From assembly GCA_963682025.1 (NCBI GenBank), contig OY821522.1, positions 29,438,959 to 29,502,958 of the forward strand: a stretch of DNA of 64,000 bases. The letters run 5' to 3'. The stretch's first letter is position 1, and the number at the start of each line of letters is the position of its first letter. This stretch comes from Cordilura impudica. Its lineage: Eukaryota > Arthropoda > Insecta > Diptera > Scathophagidae. Below, piece by piece: positions 33,995 to 44,967 of this stretch. The position numbers were made by a program, and so were the translations under genes. The notes below the pieces were generated by a model. That model was not told the origin of the DNA, did no database searches, and worked only from the letters and a program-made list of their open reading frames with translations.

Positions 33995-34263
33995 TTCAAC
34001 GGAGGAGATAAACTAAACTAAGTTATCCAAAAAAACATAAACTGGTATATAAAAATTATCAATTTTTATCAAATGTTTACTTTTTCGTTGTATTTTTTTT
34101 TTTTTTTTTGAAAAATTTTCAAAATTAACAGATAAAGTGAAGCATTAGTTGATTTTCAATATTTTTATGGAAACTAGGGTACTATATTTATAAAAGAGCA
34201 TTTATGAAGTAAAAGGGCATTTTTCAGAGCACAAGTTCCATTTTTGTGAAAACAGCAACGGAT

Positions 34264-34658
34264 TCAATCTGGATATTCTATTTCGAGACGCTTAAAATTG
34301 TGACAACATATATTTTCAATATTGAATACATTTTTCTGCAACATAACCTCAAGCCACTTTTTCTTTTCCAAACCCTTGACATAAACGTCAAAATTGGTAT
34401 TTGCGTTAATAAATTTACAGACACTCTCAAGTGATAAATTTCCGTTTTCCCACTGTAGATGATGGTGATTTTTAGGCAACCATTTTGCTTGTTTCTGCTT
34501 TTCTGGTAATAAATATTCAAGTTCAAAGGGTGGCTTTATGACGAAATTATAATACTCTTTAGTATTGAAAAGACTATAGCAATTTCCTTTGGTATGAAAT
34601 TATTTGAATTTCCCCTAAATCCTTGCAAATCAACAAAAACTATTGGAAAATTTTCCAT
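34264..34658 (-). pseudogene. Polinton-linked exonuclease-like protein, N-terminal part
   Basis: It starts ATG 34658 with FVDLQGFRGNSNNFIPKEIA, which looks like the first acidic motif of an RNase H-fold 3'-5' exonuclease. After a frameshift near 34555 it continues KPPFELEYLLPEKQKQAKWL and HHLQWENGNLS to VYVKGLEKKKWLEVML, a motif string shared by a widespread insect protein family. It ends TGA at 34264. The exonuclease reading is inference from the N-terminal motif. Confidence 0.6.
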
Positions 34659-34820
34659 TCTTCAAACTATTTTATGTTATTGAAATTTTTCTTCCATTTA
34701 AAGCTTGCTGTTGATGATACTAATTTATTACTGATAATGTCCACGATAGAACCCACAACATATATATATATATATATATATAAGGTTTTTTAGTATAAGC
34801 TAGTGAAGAAAAGAAACAAC

Positions 34821-35129
34821 ATGGCACTGAGAGCAAAAATTTAAAACTTTTTACGTGATTTTAATAGAATGATATGTTTAGAGGATATGAACTTTATACT
34901 CAATTTTATAAATCTTCTTGATATATTGGAAAATAAAGTACTATTGGAAACTGTGCATGGAGAGCATTTTAATGATTCACCTTGGTCCGAAGATACTTAT
35001 TTGGAAAGACCTGATACTTGCAAATGTATCGTATATAGCTCTAGAAAGCATTCTGTAATCAATCTAATAGAAAAATATATTCGACATTTTAATTTAGAAA
35101 AATGTATACAAGGCCAAATAAAAGCTTAA
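34821..35129 (+). pseudogene. small Polinton-linked protein
   Basis: ATG at 34821 followed by an in-frame TAA after seven codons, then open to 35129 (second ATG at 34869). It encodes about 95 residues with LLETVHGEHFNDSPWSEDTY and a C-terminal basic/hydrophobic helix. It lies just upstream of the ATPase on the same strand. Function unknown. Confidence 0.5.
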
Positions 35130-35177
35130 AACTATAAATATGTTTTTCATTTCGTATTCAACATTTAATACTACAAG

Positions 35178-35990
35178 ATGTTTTATCAGTTCACGCATCC
35201 ATTCACAATGCTGATTAGTGGACCTTCAGGATCTGGAAAAACCACCTTTTTAAAAAATCTTATAAGTTGCAAGCAATTTTGAATAAGTTTACCAATTTCC
35301 AGAATTATTTGGTGCTACGAAGAAGAAAATGCAAAACCAAATTTTAATAATATAGAATATTATAATGGGATACCAAATGATTTGGACAATGATTCACATG
35401 AACCAGTTTTACTTATTTCAGATGATTTAATGATGGGCGCATTTAATAAGAATGTGTGTGGGCTTTTCACAAAAGGGTCTCATCACAGAAATTTCTCAGC
35501 TATAGTTGTAACTCAAAATATTTTTAATAAATCGCCTCATACAAGAGACATTTCGTTGAAGTCAAAATATATTGTTGTATTAAAAAATCCAAGGGGCACA
35601 TTACAGTTTCAGCATTTAGCAAGACAAATTGAACCAGGAAATTCAGTAGAATTAATGAGAATATATAAAGAACTTACTAACAAACCTCATGATTACTTAT
35701 TGATTGACCTTACTCAAAGCATAAACGATCTATTAAGATGCAGAACATATATCTGCAATACAAATTTTTGTTTCTGCTATTGTGATACAACTGAAAATGG
35801 TATTAAAAAAGAACTTAAAATGATTGAAGGAAAACAAGCACATTTGTATGTTCTGAAGACGAATAACAGAAAACTACGGAAAGCAATACTTGAAAATGTT
35901 GACAACGATCTTATAAAAACTATAGCTGAAATAATATTCAATACCCTTAATGGAAACACTAAACTTAAACCTAAAGATCATACAATTTAA
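35178..35990 (+). pseudogene. Polinton packaging ATPase (A32/FtsK type), one internal stop
   Basis: It starts ATG 35178 (MFYQFTHPFTMLISGPSGSGKTT). Walker A is GPSGSGKT and Walker B is VLLISDDLM. RIIWCYEEEN, FTKGSHHRNFSAIVVTQN and KSKYIVVLKNPRG are typical of this ATPase family. A single in-frame TGA at 35280-35282 lies between Walker A and RIIWCY; the rest is open to 35990. In the family the enzyme is thought to pump element DNA into a capsid. Confidence 0.85.
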
Positions 35991-36129
35991 AAAACTTCGA
36001 ATCATTTCAAAATCAAATAGATCTGTTAAGTCAAAAAGGAAGGTACTTGTTCAAAAATGAGGAATTTTACCTGCATTGTTATCGTCACTGTTGGGAGGCT
36101 TTATTGGAAAATTAATAGAAAATGTCTAA
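35950..36129 (+). pseudogene. small basic protein with hydrophobic Gly-rich tail
   Basis: 60 codons overlapping the 3' end of the ATPase gene in another frame. It has a basic middle (SKSNRSVKSKRKVLVQK), an in-frame TGA, then GILPALLSSLLGGFIGKLIENV-type hydrophobic sequence. The layout resembles small virion proteins encoded next to the ATPase in Polintons and adenovirus-like elements; that link is inference. TGA probably replaces a Gly codon. Confidence 0.55.
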
Positions 36130-36189
36130 TAAAGGAAAATTAAATAAAGTTATATTACTACATCCAAATACTTATTATGTAATGTTGGA

Positions 36190-37915
36190 ACTGACAAACT
36201 TTTCTATAATTTTTCAACTATAGGCAATATAAATAATGATGATTCCGATGCGTTCGAATTCTCTTGCGTCCCTCAGTCTAAGGTTCTTTCAATTGTTGCG
36301 AAAATTAAATCTAATGCAGTTGGACATGATAATATGCACCCGAAATTTATAAATATACTTTTGCCATTACTTTTACCATATATTACTCATTTATTTAATA
36401 ATATTATTACGTCAAGCATTTTCCCGTCAGTATGGAAGCACGCTAAAATTAAACCAATTCCAAAATCTGGTACAGATTGCCATTCTTTGCTTTCTTTTAA
36501 AAGTACTAGAAAAGATTTTACAATCTCAAATGTGTAAATATATTAAGGACAAATGTTTAATGACTGAAAAACAATCAGGATTTCGCTCAAACCACAGCTG
36601 TGTTACTGCTTTGGTTGATGTTGCAGAAAATATTCGAAGTGAAGTAGATTATGGAAAAATTTATTTTTTGGTGCTACTTGATCATTCTAAGGCATTTGAC
36701 ACAGCTGAGCACTATACTTTGTACATGAAACTACAACATTTCTTTAAGTTTTCATCAACGTCAACGCGGCTCTTATTTTCATATCTAACGGAGCGAACAC
36801 AATCCGTATTTCCTAATAATACTTGGTCTAGTCCATTAACCCTTACTAGGGGAGTTTCACAAGGCTCGATTCTGGGACCATTACTTTTCTCACTATGTGT
36901 GAATGATTTGCCAAAACAACTTTCTCATAGTAAAATGCATTTGTATGCGGATGATGTCCAATTATATCTGAGTAGCCCAATGCAATCAATTGATGCAAAT
37001 TTTATTAAGCTAAACGATGATCTTAGAAAAATCTATATATGGGCAACTGCAAATGGACTTTGCTTGAATCCAAAAAAATCTAAATGTATGGTAATTCATA
37101 AGAAAAAAACTGTTCATACTTTCAATGAATTTGTAAAAATTAATAACGAAGAATAGAGATCGTGCAAGCAACGAAAACTCTCGGAATTATCTTCAACAAT
37201 CATCTTACCTGGACAAGTCACATTAACTTGCTGGTTTTAAAAACGTACATTAAACTTGGGTCAACGCAGTATTTTACACCTTTAAGAGTTCGGATATTGT
37301 TGGCAAAAGCATACCTTATTCCTGGTCTAATGTATGGATGTGAGCTCTTTGCAAATTGTGATGGTAGTAGCAAACGTAAGATGAATATGCTGTATAATAA
37401 TATCGTTAGATATGTCTTTGGTATCAGGAAGTTTGAACATATTTCATCTTTTACAAAAAGCCTTTACAGCGTATCTTTTGAAAACTTGCTTAAGATTCGA
37501 GTACTAATATTTTTCCACAAAATTATTTATACTCAAAATCCACCATATCTTTACGCAAAAATTCGTTTCGCAAGATCACAAAGAGGTAGGAAGATCATTC
37601 TCCCTAGGCATAAATATCTTGTGTTAGAATGGCAGTTTTATACTAGTGCTATACGTCTTTGGAATATTATTCCACAAAACCAGCAACTTAACAGCAACGC
37701 AAACACTTTTAAACTATTCTTATTAAATTTTTTGCCTGATTTTAATATAATATAATATTGTGATAAATTAAAATATTATTATTAGTTTTAAGTATTAAAA
37801 TTTTGTTAAACTTGCACATCTAACAATAATGCTTTGCTGTACTGTAATTATAAGATTTAATATTGTTGTACAGGAAATTATCAAATAAATAAATATAAAA
37901 TAAAAGAATTCAAAA
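36190..37915 (+). mobile_element. non-LTR retrotransposon, 5'-truncated
   Basis: It holds reverse transcriptase and a C-terminal domain followed by a ~160-bp 3' UTR ending in an A-rich TAAATAAATATAAAATAAAA tail near 37908. No endonuclease domain is left, so it was truncated on insertion as usual for LINEs. It cuts off the Polinton. Confidence 0.8.
36220..37755 (+). pseudogene. non-LTR reverse transcriptase
   Basis: Three frames in succession: to 36537 (KIKSNAVGHDNMHPKFIN, KHAKIKPIPKSG), 36530-37156 (EKQSGFRSNHSC, LVLLDHSKAFDT, GVSQGSILGPLLF and the catalytic YADD), and 37162-37755 (TLGIIFNNHLTW, FTPLRVRILLAKAYLIPGLMYGCE). Two frameshifts, near 36500 and 37155, inactivate it. Clade not assigned. 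Confidence 0.85.
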
Positions 37916-38366
37916 ATAAAGATCAATTATCTTCTGATTTTATTGCCAGAAAACTAATACCAAGAATCATATATAAATGAGGATGTGCAAACTGCAATTT
38001 ATTCATCATGAAACTGATTATGCGAGAGTGGCAGATCTCAGAATGTTCTTTTGAACACGGATCACATTTATGAACAAGAGTGTCAGATCTCATAAGTTCA
38101 TTTGGCATATGAAGAAGAAGAGTTGCGATAAGCAGCCATTTTCAGGGTTGACAAATATTTACTAAAAAGAGCTTAAAAACGTAATATCGAAAAAATTTTT
38201 TAGGATAAAATATGAAACTGGAATTGTTAAAAAAAGTAATATATTATGGATTATAATTTCGAAAATAAATTAAATTTATTTTAAGAGTACACAAAGTTTT
38301 TGATTTATATTTAGGAACTTTTTGCTTTTAAATTAATTCATCATTATAATCATTGCCTTTATTTTA
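37916..38366. other. unassigned sequence with a short repeat of 42931-42983
   Basis: There is no convincing gene; a 61-codon minus frame (37923-38108) has several Cys and His but no known motif. A ~50-bp stretch at 37960-38013 recurs inverted at 42931-42983 at about 90% identity. Confidence 0.4.
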
Positions 38367-38389
38367 TTAAAAAAAAGAAGCAGTAACAA

Positions 38390-38555
38390 AAAAATCTCTT
38401 TTTGACTCTATGTAGTGGCCCTGAAAAGGGCCTTTTTTATATTTTGTAGCCCAAAAAAGGCCCTTTTTATATTTTTTTGGCCATGCAAAAGGCCTTTTAT
38501 ATGTTGAATTTCGCGTAGCAGCAACGGCGAGCTTTTGTACCTTCCGCCATAGCAT
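38390..38555 (-). terminator. histone-type mRNA 3' stem-loop with purine-rich downstream element
   Basis: On the minus strand 38432-38417 reads GGCCCTTTTCAGGGCC: a 6-bp stem and TTTC loop that fits the metazoan histone mRNA 3' stem-loop exactly. It is followed by ACTACA and then, about 10 nt on, the purine run AAAAAGAGA at 38402-38394, like a histone downstream element. Two imperfect versions precede it (about 38449-38470 and 38478-38497) at ~37-bp spacing. A 62-codon minus frame (38367-38555) has the repeated pattern KYKKG-F. I see no histone coding sequence, only a weak HAMAEGTKA in another frame that resembles the H2B C-terminus. Confidence 0.5.
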
Positions 38556-38757
38556 GTTTATTCGAAAGAGCTATGTAAATACTGAAAAGAAAAGAAAACT
38601 TAAAATTTTATTAATAAGATTACAAAATGTGCTATCATTTATAATCGCGCTGTATTTCTTTTTCTTTTCTTTCCAAAACCAATTTGTAATATTGTGGTAA
38701 ACTAAATTTTTTAAGAAATTTAACTTTTTTAAAGCAAATGTACTATTCTAAGAAAAC

Positions 38758-39247
38758 TTACGTTTTTAACAAGGTATTTTTTTAAGAAAAGAGAGTTTAA
38801 AAATATAATTTTTTCAGAAAATATATTTTTTAAGAAAAGGAGTTTTTAAAAAATCACCTTTTTAAAGAAAAGGTACTTTTTAAGAAAAGGTACCTTTTTT
38901 TAAAAACGAACTTTTTTAAAAAAAGATACTTATTAAGAAAAAGTACTATATAATATACTTTTTAAGAAAAGGTACTTTCTTATCAAAAGGTACTTTTTTA
39001 ATAAAATATATTTTTTTAAGAACAGCTACTTTTTTTTTAACAGAATATACTTTTTTTAAGAAAATATACTTTTTTAAGAAAAACTATTTTTTAATATGCT
39101 TTTTTAAGAAATTGTATTTTTTTTAGGAATAGGTACTTTTTTTTAAGAAAAGGTACTTATTTTTAAGAAAAGGTAATTTTTTAAGAAAAGGTACTTTAAA
39201 AAAATAGGTTTTAAGAAAATATATTTTTTAGGACCATTTTTTTTAAG
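38758..39247. repeat. degenerate minisatellite, unit about TTTTTTAAGAAAAGGTAC
   Basis: Some 20 imperfect copies of an ~18-25-bp unit ACTTTTTTAAGAAAAGGT. Unit length varies with the T and A runs. No gene. Confidence 0.85.
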
Positions 39248-40276
39248 AATATATACCCCATTCCCCCTTATGCAATTAATCTGAAACTTGGCTCATAGTC
39301 TTGTTGTCACTAAAGATTAATTTTGGGGTAGTTACGCATAGTCACGCACAGCCACGGAGTGATCTAAATGTCATTTCCCCTCATTCGATCGATCTGAAAT
39401 TTGGTCCATACACTTGCTGTGAAAAAACATTAAGCTGGGCTAAGATATTTAAACCGGATTTCCCCTTATCCAATCAATCTGAAACTTTTTTTTTAATTTT
39501 TTTTATTTATATTTCTAATTAAGTTTGTGAATTGTTTTGTTCTTATTTTTGAATTTTTTATTTCTCTGTTTGTTTTTTTTTTTTTTTTTGTTTATATTTT
39601 AAATCTACTTTAAGTTTTTTTTTTTATAAAATAATATTTTTGAAAAAATTATACATTTCTGTTTCCTTATTTGGATTTATAATTTGTTTTCAAATTCATA
39701 TATTTTTTCAACCATGTTTATTTAAACGCAAATACTTTATTTTGTATATATTCTTCAATTTATAACATTTTTTGGGTTAATAACTAGTTAAAATCTATTT
39801 AACTCCACTTTTTAACATCTTTGTTAGGAGTTTTTACACAGATTCTAACTAGTAAACCCGTTAACGGTACCTGTAAACATTGTTTGTCACCCTCTCACAT
39901 CCTTAGCTAATAAAGTTAGCCTAGTCTCTTTTTGACATTGATACATCTTCGCATTTAATTCTATATAAGTATAACTTTTGTACAAAAGGTAACATTTAAA
40001 TAAAATATTTGAGAATCTTTTTCTCACTTATTAAAAAAATGAAATTTTGTCTTTTTATTTATATATTTTTGCATTGACGGCGAACAATGTTTGACAAATT
40101 TGATTTCACATAAAACAAATGTCTTATGAAATTTTTCAAATTAACTCTACTTGATAAAATTGAAACTGTTCAAAAATTTAAACTTTTCACTTTTTCGCTT
40201 TTAGAATTTGTTTTGTTTTCTTATATTAACTATGTGTATGTGTTTGTTGTTTCTTACAACAAACTATGTGTGTATA
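39248..40276. other. gene-free AT-rich DNA
   Basis: Around 39258-39490 a motif of the type CCCCTTATCCAATCAATCTGAAACTT occurs three times in degenerate form at ~100-bp spacing (quoted in part: CAATCAATCTGAAACTT). The remainder is low-complexity AT. No frame, RNA gene or terminal repeat that I can support. Confidence 0.5.
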
Positions 40277-40366
40277 CCCAGTCAGCATTTGAAAGCTTGT
40301 TTTAACAATCTCATTTGAAGATCGATTCATGAAACCGTATCATAATTTCAATAAATGCTAACTGGG
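40277..40366. mobile_element. short MITE-like foldback
   Basis: 90 bp beginning CCCAGTCAGCATTT and ending AAATGCTAACTGGG, imperfect inverted ends preceded by TATA. The target duplication is not clear. A CCCAGTCATCATTT relative lies near 56374. Confidence 0.5.
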
Positions 40367-41006
40367 TTTTTATGTTCTTGCTTCATAACAATGTGTGCGT
40401 TTTGTCAAGTTTTTTTTCGAATGATCTTGCTTATTATCAATGTGAACATACCCTGAAGGAAACCTGGGGGCAAGTGTCTCCAAGTCACCAGTTTTGTCGA
40501 CTATTTTGTAGACTTCTTGGCGACATTGTCAACAAAGTGTCTCCATTTTTTTTATTTGCTTTGATGAGAAAAAAAATGTATACACAACAAAATAAAAATA
40601 AAATCCAATTTTTCATATTTTGTATTTCTTTTGTTTATTAATAATTAAGAGCTGACGAGTTCGACAGCAGCAATATTAAAAGAATGTCGGCGACTAAACT
40701 TAGCCTCAAAAATTAAAGCTTTGTAATAAAGCCATGCTTCTTCTTAATGTTTTTATTAATGTGTTAAAAATATAAGCGTCTGCAAGAAAAATAAACGTCT
40801 TCGTAAAAAATATTTAAAATAATTAAATAAAAAATTTGTTAAAAGGTAAATAAAAGTGTTTTTTAAATAATTTAAGCATTATACATACATACATTATGAG
40901 TAAGAGAAATTATAAACGTCAAGTGAAAAAACAATAAATTTTATATAAAAATAGAAAAAATGAAAACGAAATTAATTTAATTGAAAGTGTAAATTGTGAA
41001 AATTTT

Positions 41007-41865
41007 GTGGAACCCGTAGAAGATTTTTTGGAATCAGTGATAGATTTGCCAAACGCCAAATTGAGTTTGCGTGAAAAGATAAGAAATTGGTACATCGAAA
41101 CAGCACCTTCCAGAAAGTGTTTAGAAAAGCTTCTTTTAATATTACAGGAGGAAGGTCTAGATGTTCCTCTGTCAGCTGCAGCTCTGTTAGGTAAAAGGCA
41201 AGCAATTTCAATTAGAAAAGTTTTTCCAGGAAATTATTGCCACATAGGGATTGAATCTCAGCTAAGAAAAGTTGAACAAGTTTTAACAAATTATGACGAA
41301 ATTGAATTAGATATTAACATTGATGGAATCCCACTGTTTAAAAGTTCGCGAATCCAATTATGGCCTATTCTTTTAAAAATCGTTAATTTGCAGGAGAAAG
41401 TAAAACCATTTCCTATTGGAATATACATAGGTCCTAGTAAACCTAAGTGTGTTAAAGATTTTTGTAAAGATTTTGTTGATGAAGCGATTTCATTAAAAGA
41501 TGGATTTTATTTAAATGACAAGAAAATGAACATTGCGTTCCGTTGTTTGACATGCTCCAGGACATACTTCATCGCATGGATGCACTAAGTGTACGCAAGT
41601 ATCAAGAAAAGTTGGGAATGTGCTTACGTACAGTATATCTAGTGGGACTTTAATTTCCGATGATGACTTTTCTTCAAGAAAGTATTCAAAGCACCATAGC
41701 CAAACATTCAAAAATGAAAAATCTCCCCTTGAAGAAATAAGGTTTAATATGGTAACGCAAATACCTTTAGATAGCATGCATCTAATCGATCTTGGAGTTA
41801 CAAGAAAGATGCTTGTTCGAATCATTAATAAAAAACCAGAGAGAAAACTCCAAAAGAAAATTTAG
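41007..41865 (+). pseudogene. transposase-like protein of an uncharacterised element
   Basis: The first part (41007-41588) has IELDINIDGIPLFKSSRIQLWPIL and FPIGIYIGPSKPKCVKDF. After a frame change near 41535 it continues HGCTKCTQV, SPLEEIRFNMVTQIPLDSMHLIDLGVTRKML to 41865. This motif string (NIDGIPLFKSS, QLWPIL, MHLxDLGVTRK) belongs to a large family of transposon-derived insect proteins that I cannot name with certainty. A TGA also falls in the continuation. Dead copy. It lies upstream of the DUF4806 gene on the same strand. Confidence 0.65.
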
Positions 41866-42252
41866 TAAAAATATCTTTGGAGCAACACTCCAAAGGAAAA
41901 TTAAAGTATTACTCTCAACAAGGTAATTTTACAATTTTGTATTCCTGAAATATGTACTTTTATGCATTATTTATTTACTTTTTTCTTCTCAGTTACTTCT
42001 AAATGTGCTAGTTGTGAACAACTCTCAACACAATTTAATTCATACAAAGGTTTGTTACAAAATTTCTTTTGATAATTAAACTTACATAAAAAATAAACTT
42101 ACAACGTTAAAAACAATTTATTATCAGTTTTGTTTTGAAAATCGCATGATTTTTCTAAACAAAATGCACCTGACATTCATGTTGATAGTTTAGCTTTTGT
42201 ATGTTCAATCATTAGTAATATCAATATTTTTTTAAATTTTTGAACGCTGGCT

Positions 42253-42914
42253 TTGCGAGTTTTATATATTTCTATATATATGTACACAGATGCTGCTGAA
42301 AGGCGACACAACACATTGCTGGACATTTTGGCGGAGCACAAAGTTTTATTAGATGCAATAGTAAAACAAAATGCCGTTACTTCTAACCTCATTGAATTTT
42401 TTCCTATTGACACTGAAGAAAAACTCAAAGAATTTGATGCAATTTTGGCCACACATTCAGACCCATACGTAAGTCTTTGACTTTATTGTGGAATTAATAC
42501 ACATATAAAATTTAATTTTTTCCTTATGTTCTATAGATAAGACAAATAAAATCCCTTTTTGCTGGTAATGCTGAACGCAAACTACACCAAGTATTTGGCC
42601 AAAATATTATCATGAATTTTAATGTCGATGGTTCTTTTGGCAAAAAGAGATTGCGTGATTTCGCCAACGTTTTCAAAGCTTTAATAGGTAAAAAGTTTGA
42701 TATATTAGTTCTTAAAATTTGTAATATTTTTATAAATGGTTTTTTGTTTCCATATCCCGACGTAATATCAACTTTTAGCGAATCAGCCGATAAAACGCTT
42801 AGAGGAGCACTGCAGCGCCAAAAAGAAAAATTTTTTAAGCAAATGGGTCGAAGCAAACCAAAAAAAGATGAAAGTTTTAACTGTGAAGGCGATTCATCAA
42901 GCAAAGAAAACTAA
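42253..42914 (+). pseudogene. DUF4806 protein with a 68-bp intron
   Basis: AAERRHNTLLDILAEHKVLLDAI and EFFPIDTEEKLKEFDAIL, then GT at 42469...AG at 42536, then IRQIKSLFAGNAERKLHQVFG and VDGSFGKKRLRDFANVFKAL. The intron is phase 0, contains a stop, and its removal restores a continuous DUF4806 domain. The C-terminal tail is basic (QRQKEKFFKQMGRSKPKKDE). DUF4806 proteins are common in insect transposons; function unknown. It is probably the second gene of the element at 41007. Confidence 0.65.
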
Positions 42915-42983
42915 TATTAGTTTCAAATGCTTTCATGATCCAATTGCAGTTTGCACATACTCATTTATATATGATTCTTGGTT

Positions 42984-43460
42984 TCACTATGCGTAGCTTT
43001 AATTTGCTCACAGTTTTGCTTCTTCGTCGCAATCTCCGAGTTTGTCCACTTCAAAATTTCTTCTAGTATTTGATTAGTCATGAACTAAATCAGTTATATT
43101 TCTTACGTACACGTACAATGTTGATTGCATCTGTTCTTTTTGAACTACTCCCTCTGCATGTAGCCCAAATATGACGGAAACGACTGCAGATGTTGCTTCT
43201 TGAGAAATTTAGTATATATGGATTACTACCTGAAGTCTATAGAGGCTGAACTGGAGGCATATTTGGCTCCAGTGAAGGGTCCAGTACAACAGCTGGGTTA
43301 TTAAAAGGGTTGTCTTCCTCGTCGGAAGGATCGTCTATAGCATCGGTTTTAACATCATCAAGCTTCACATTGTCTTCTAGTTCGCCATTGTCTGGCATCT
43401 TCCTCTTCCATTTACAATCGCAGAATAGATTCCTCAGACAACAATCGTTTCGAAGCCATT
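42984..43460 (-). pseudogene. acidic, possibly piggyBac-type, transposase N-terminus
   Basis: Minus strand: MASKRLLSEESILRL near 43459, then in another frame an acidic stretch (DDVKTDAIDDPSDEEDNPFNN), and near 43080-43000 NQILEEILKWTNSEIA. Acidic N-terminus followed by LEEILKxTNxEI is reminiscent of piggyBac transposases. The pieces are short and in different frames, so this is a guess. Confidence 0.3.
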
Positions 43461-43889
43461 GAAAAAACTGCATAAAGTAAAACCAAAAAAAAAATTTAAA
43501 AAAATGTACACATAAACTAACCATTCGTCTAACGACGCACAGTGGCGCCCGTAGAGCAAACGAGGTTGCAAAAATCAAAATTTTCATGTGCGGCGACGAA
43601 GTTTTGAATAAACCCATGTTATAGGAAACTTTTCAACGATTTCAAATATGTTACTCTTAATAATATCACATTTTTAGTTTAGAAGATATAACCGTTCAAA
43701 GTTGACCGACTTTCGGTTTTCAAAAAAACACACAATTTTTAGTCAATTTGTTGCGATTTCAGGTGTAATATCACGAAAAATAGGTAACGAATCGCCTTAT
43801 TTTTTGTTTGTGTTGATTGATGTATTTATTAGATGTATAATGATAAAAAAATAAACTGTTTGCTTTGTGTTTCTCCTGGTAAATCACTA

Positions 43890-44413
43890 CCCAGCAAAAC
43901 TTTCCATTACATGTAATTAGCTTTAGAATAAGAAATTAAAAGTGTTCGTAGTTACATTTCCGTTACGAAACCCATTACTTTAACATAGGGGTGTCATTGG
44001 AGGAAAGGCCTTACCGGCACCTTACTAGGTACTAATACAAATAACTAATTACTTTATAGATAACAAGAAGGGTTTTGAGTAATTTGTTACATGTAGGGAG
44101 TAAAGTAATTTTCTGTAGAAACAACACATTGGCACCGCACAATCTGTTGTAAATAATGTAATGTAAAACTTAACAGCTTTTGCTGCGTTTTTTGTCCAAT
44201 GATGACTATCGCCGCGAAATAGTTTGTTTTATTAAATTTAACTCATTATTTATAGTTTTTACTAATACAAACAGTGGTCATTACCCGTAAGTATATAAAT
44301 AAATCATTATCAGGAAGTCCTTACATTTAGCTTGAAATAATTCAAAAGGTATGGGGTTAACATTACCAAGTAATGCAACGGTAATAACTAATCATTTCCA
44401 AGGTTTTGCTGGG
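43890..44413. mobile_element. MITE with CCCAGCAAAAC ends and TA duplication
   Basis: 524 bp, ends CCCAGCAAAACTTTCC and, inverted, CCCAGCAAAACCTTGG, flanked on both sides by TA (43888-43889, 44414-44415). No coding capacity. It is nested in the Transib upstream region. TA duplication points to a Tc1/mariner-type mobiliser, which is inference. Confidence 0.75.
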
Positions 44414-44967
44414 TATTTAAAACTATCCGTTTTTTCACTATTTTTCAACTTTGACGGAAAATAAAAAAAAGCTATATTTTCTATATTTGCCATATTTGCA
44501 AAGCATGTTCTTTGATTATTTCTTTACATAATTCAAAAGGTTTTATCTGCCCGTACGTGCCCGTTTGGCTTCTAGAGGTAAAAAAGGTTAAAAAGACATG
44601 GTTGCAGAAATTGTATGGCGTGCATCCCTTACATGTTTTGACTGACAGTAGTTTGATCTAATAGTTTGAAAATTGCACTTTAAGACGATTGTCTACCTGT
44701 GAGCCTCTGCCAAAGTCTACTCCCAATATTCTGTTACAGACACAGGATGCACAAAAAACTACTCATGGAAATTCGCAGGTACGCACCCCACTTAAAAATT
44801 ACTTTGGAGTACAAATGGTAAAGAACAATATTGACTTATGGTCCCTCCAGGTAGGCACAAATCTTATTTAGACACGAGCATAATATCAAAATTGCATAAT
44901 TCAGCCTAAATCCATATGTATGCAGGGAACAGGTAAATTTTTAGGCATGGTAGCATAAGCCTATATA

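Larger units (their letters stand above)
32140..36190. mobile_element. Polinton/Maverick, left part
   Basis: The gene content identifies it: retroviral-type integrase (minus), two minus-strand conserved genes, then plus-strand small gene, packaging ATPase and a small basic protein. Protein-primed DNA polymerase, capsid and protease genes are absent; the element is cut by the non-LTR retrotransposon at about 36190. I cannot define the terminal inverted repeat. 32140-32460 has no gene and may hold the left terminus. All genes carry at least one break. Confidence 0.82.

Noticed and set aside
38518..38570. Histone H2B C-terminus upstream of the stem-loop (HAMAEGTKA)
   Set aside because: Only nine residues resemble KHAVSEGTKA and the sequence then diverges; too short to name a histone pseudogene.
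42688..42778. Second intron in the DUF4806 gene (GTAAAA...TTTTAG, 91 bp)
   Set aside because: Removing 91 bp shifts the frame, while the unspliced frame stays open to 42914 with a sensible basic tail.
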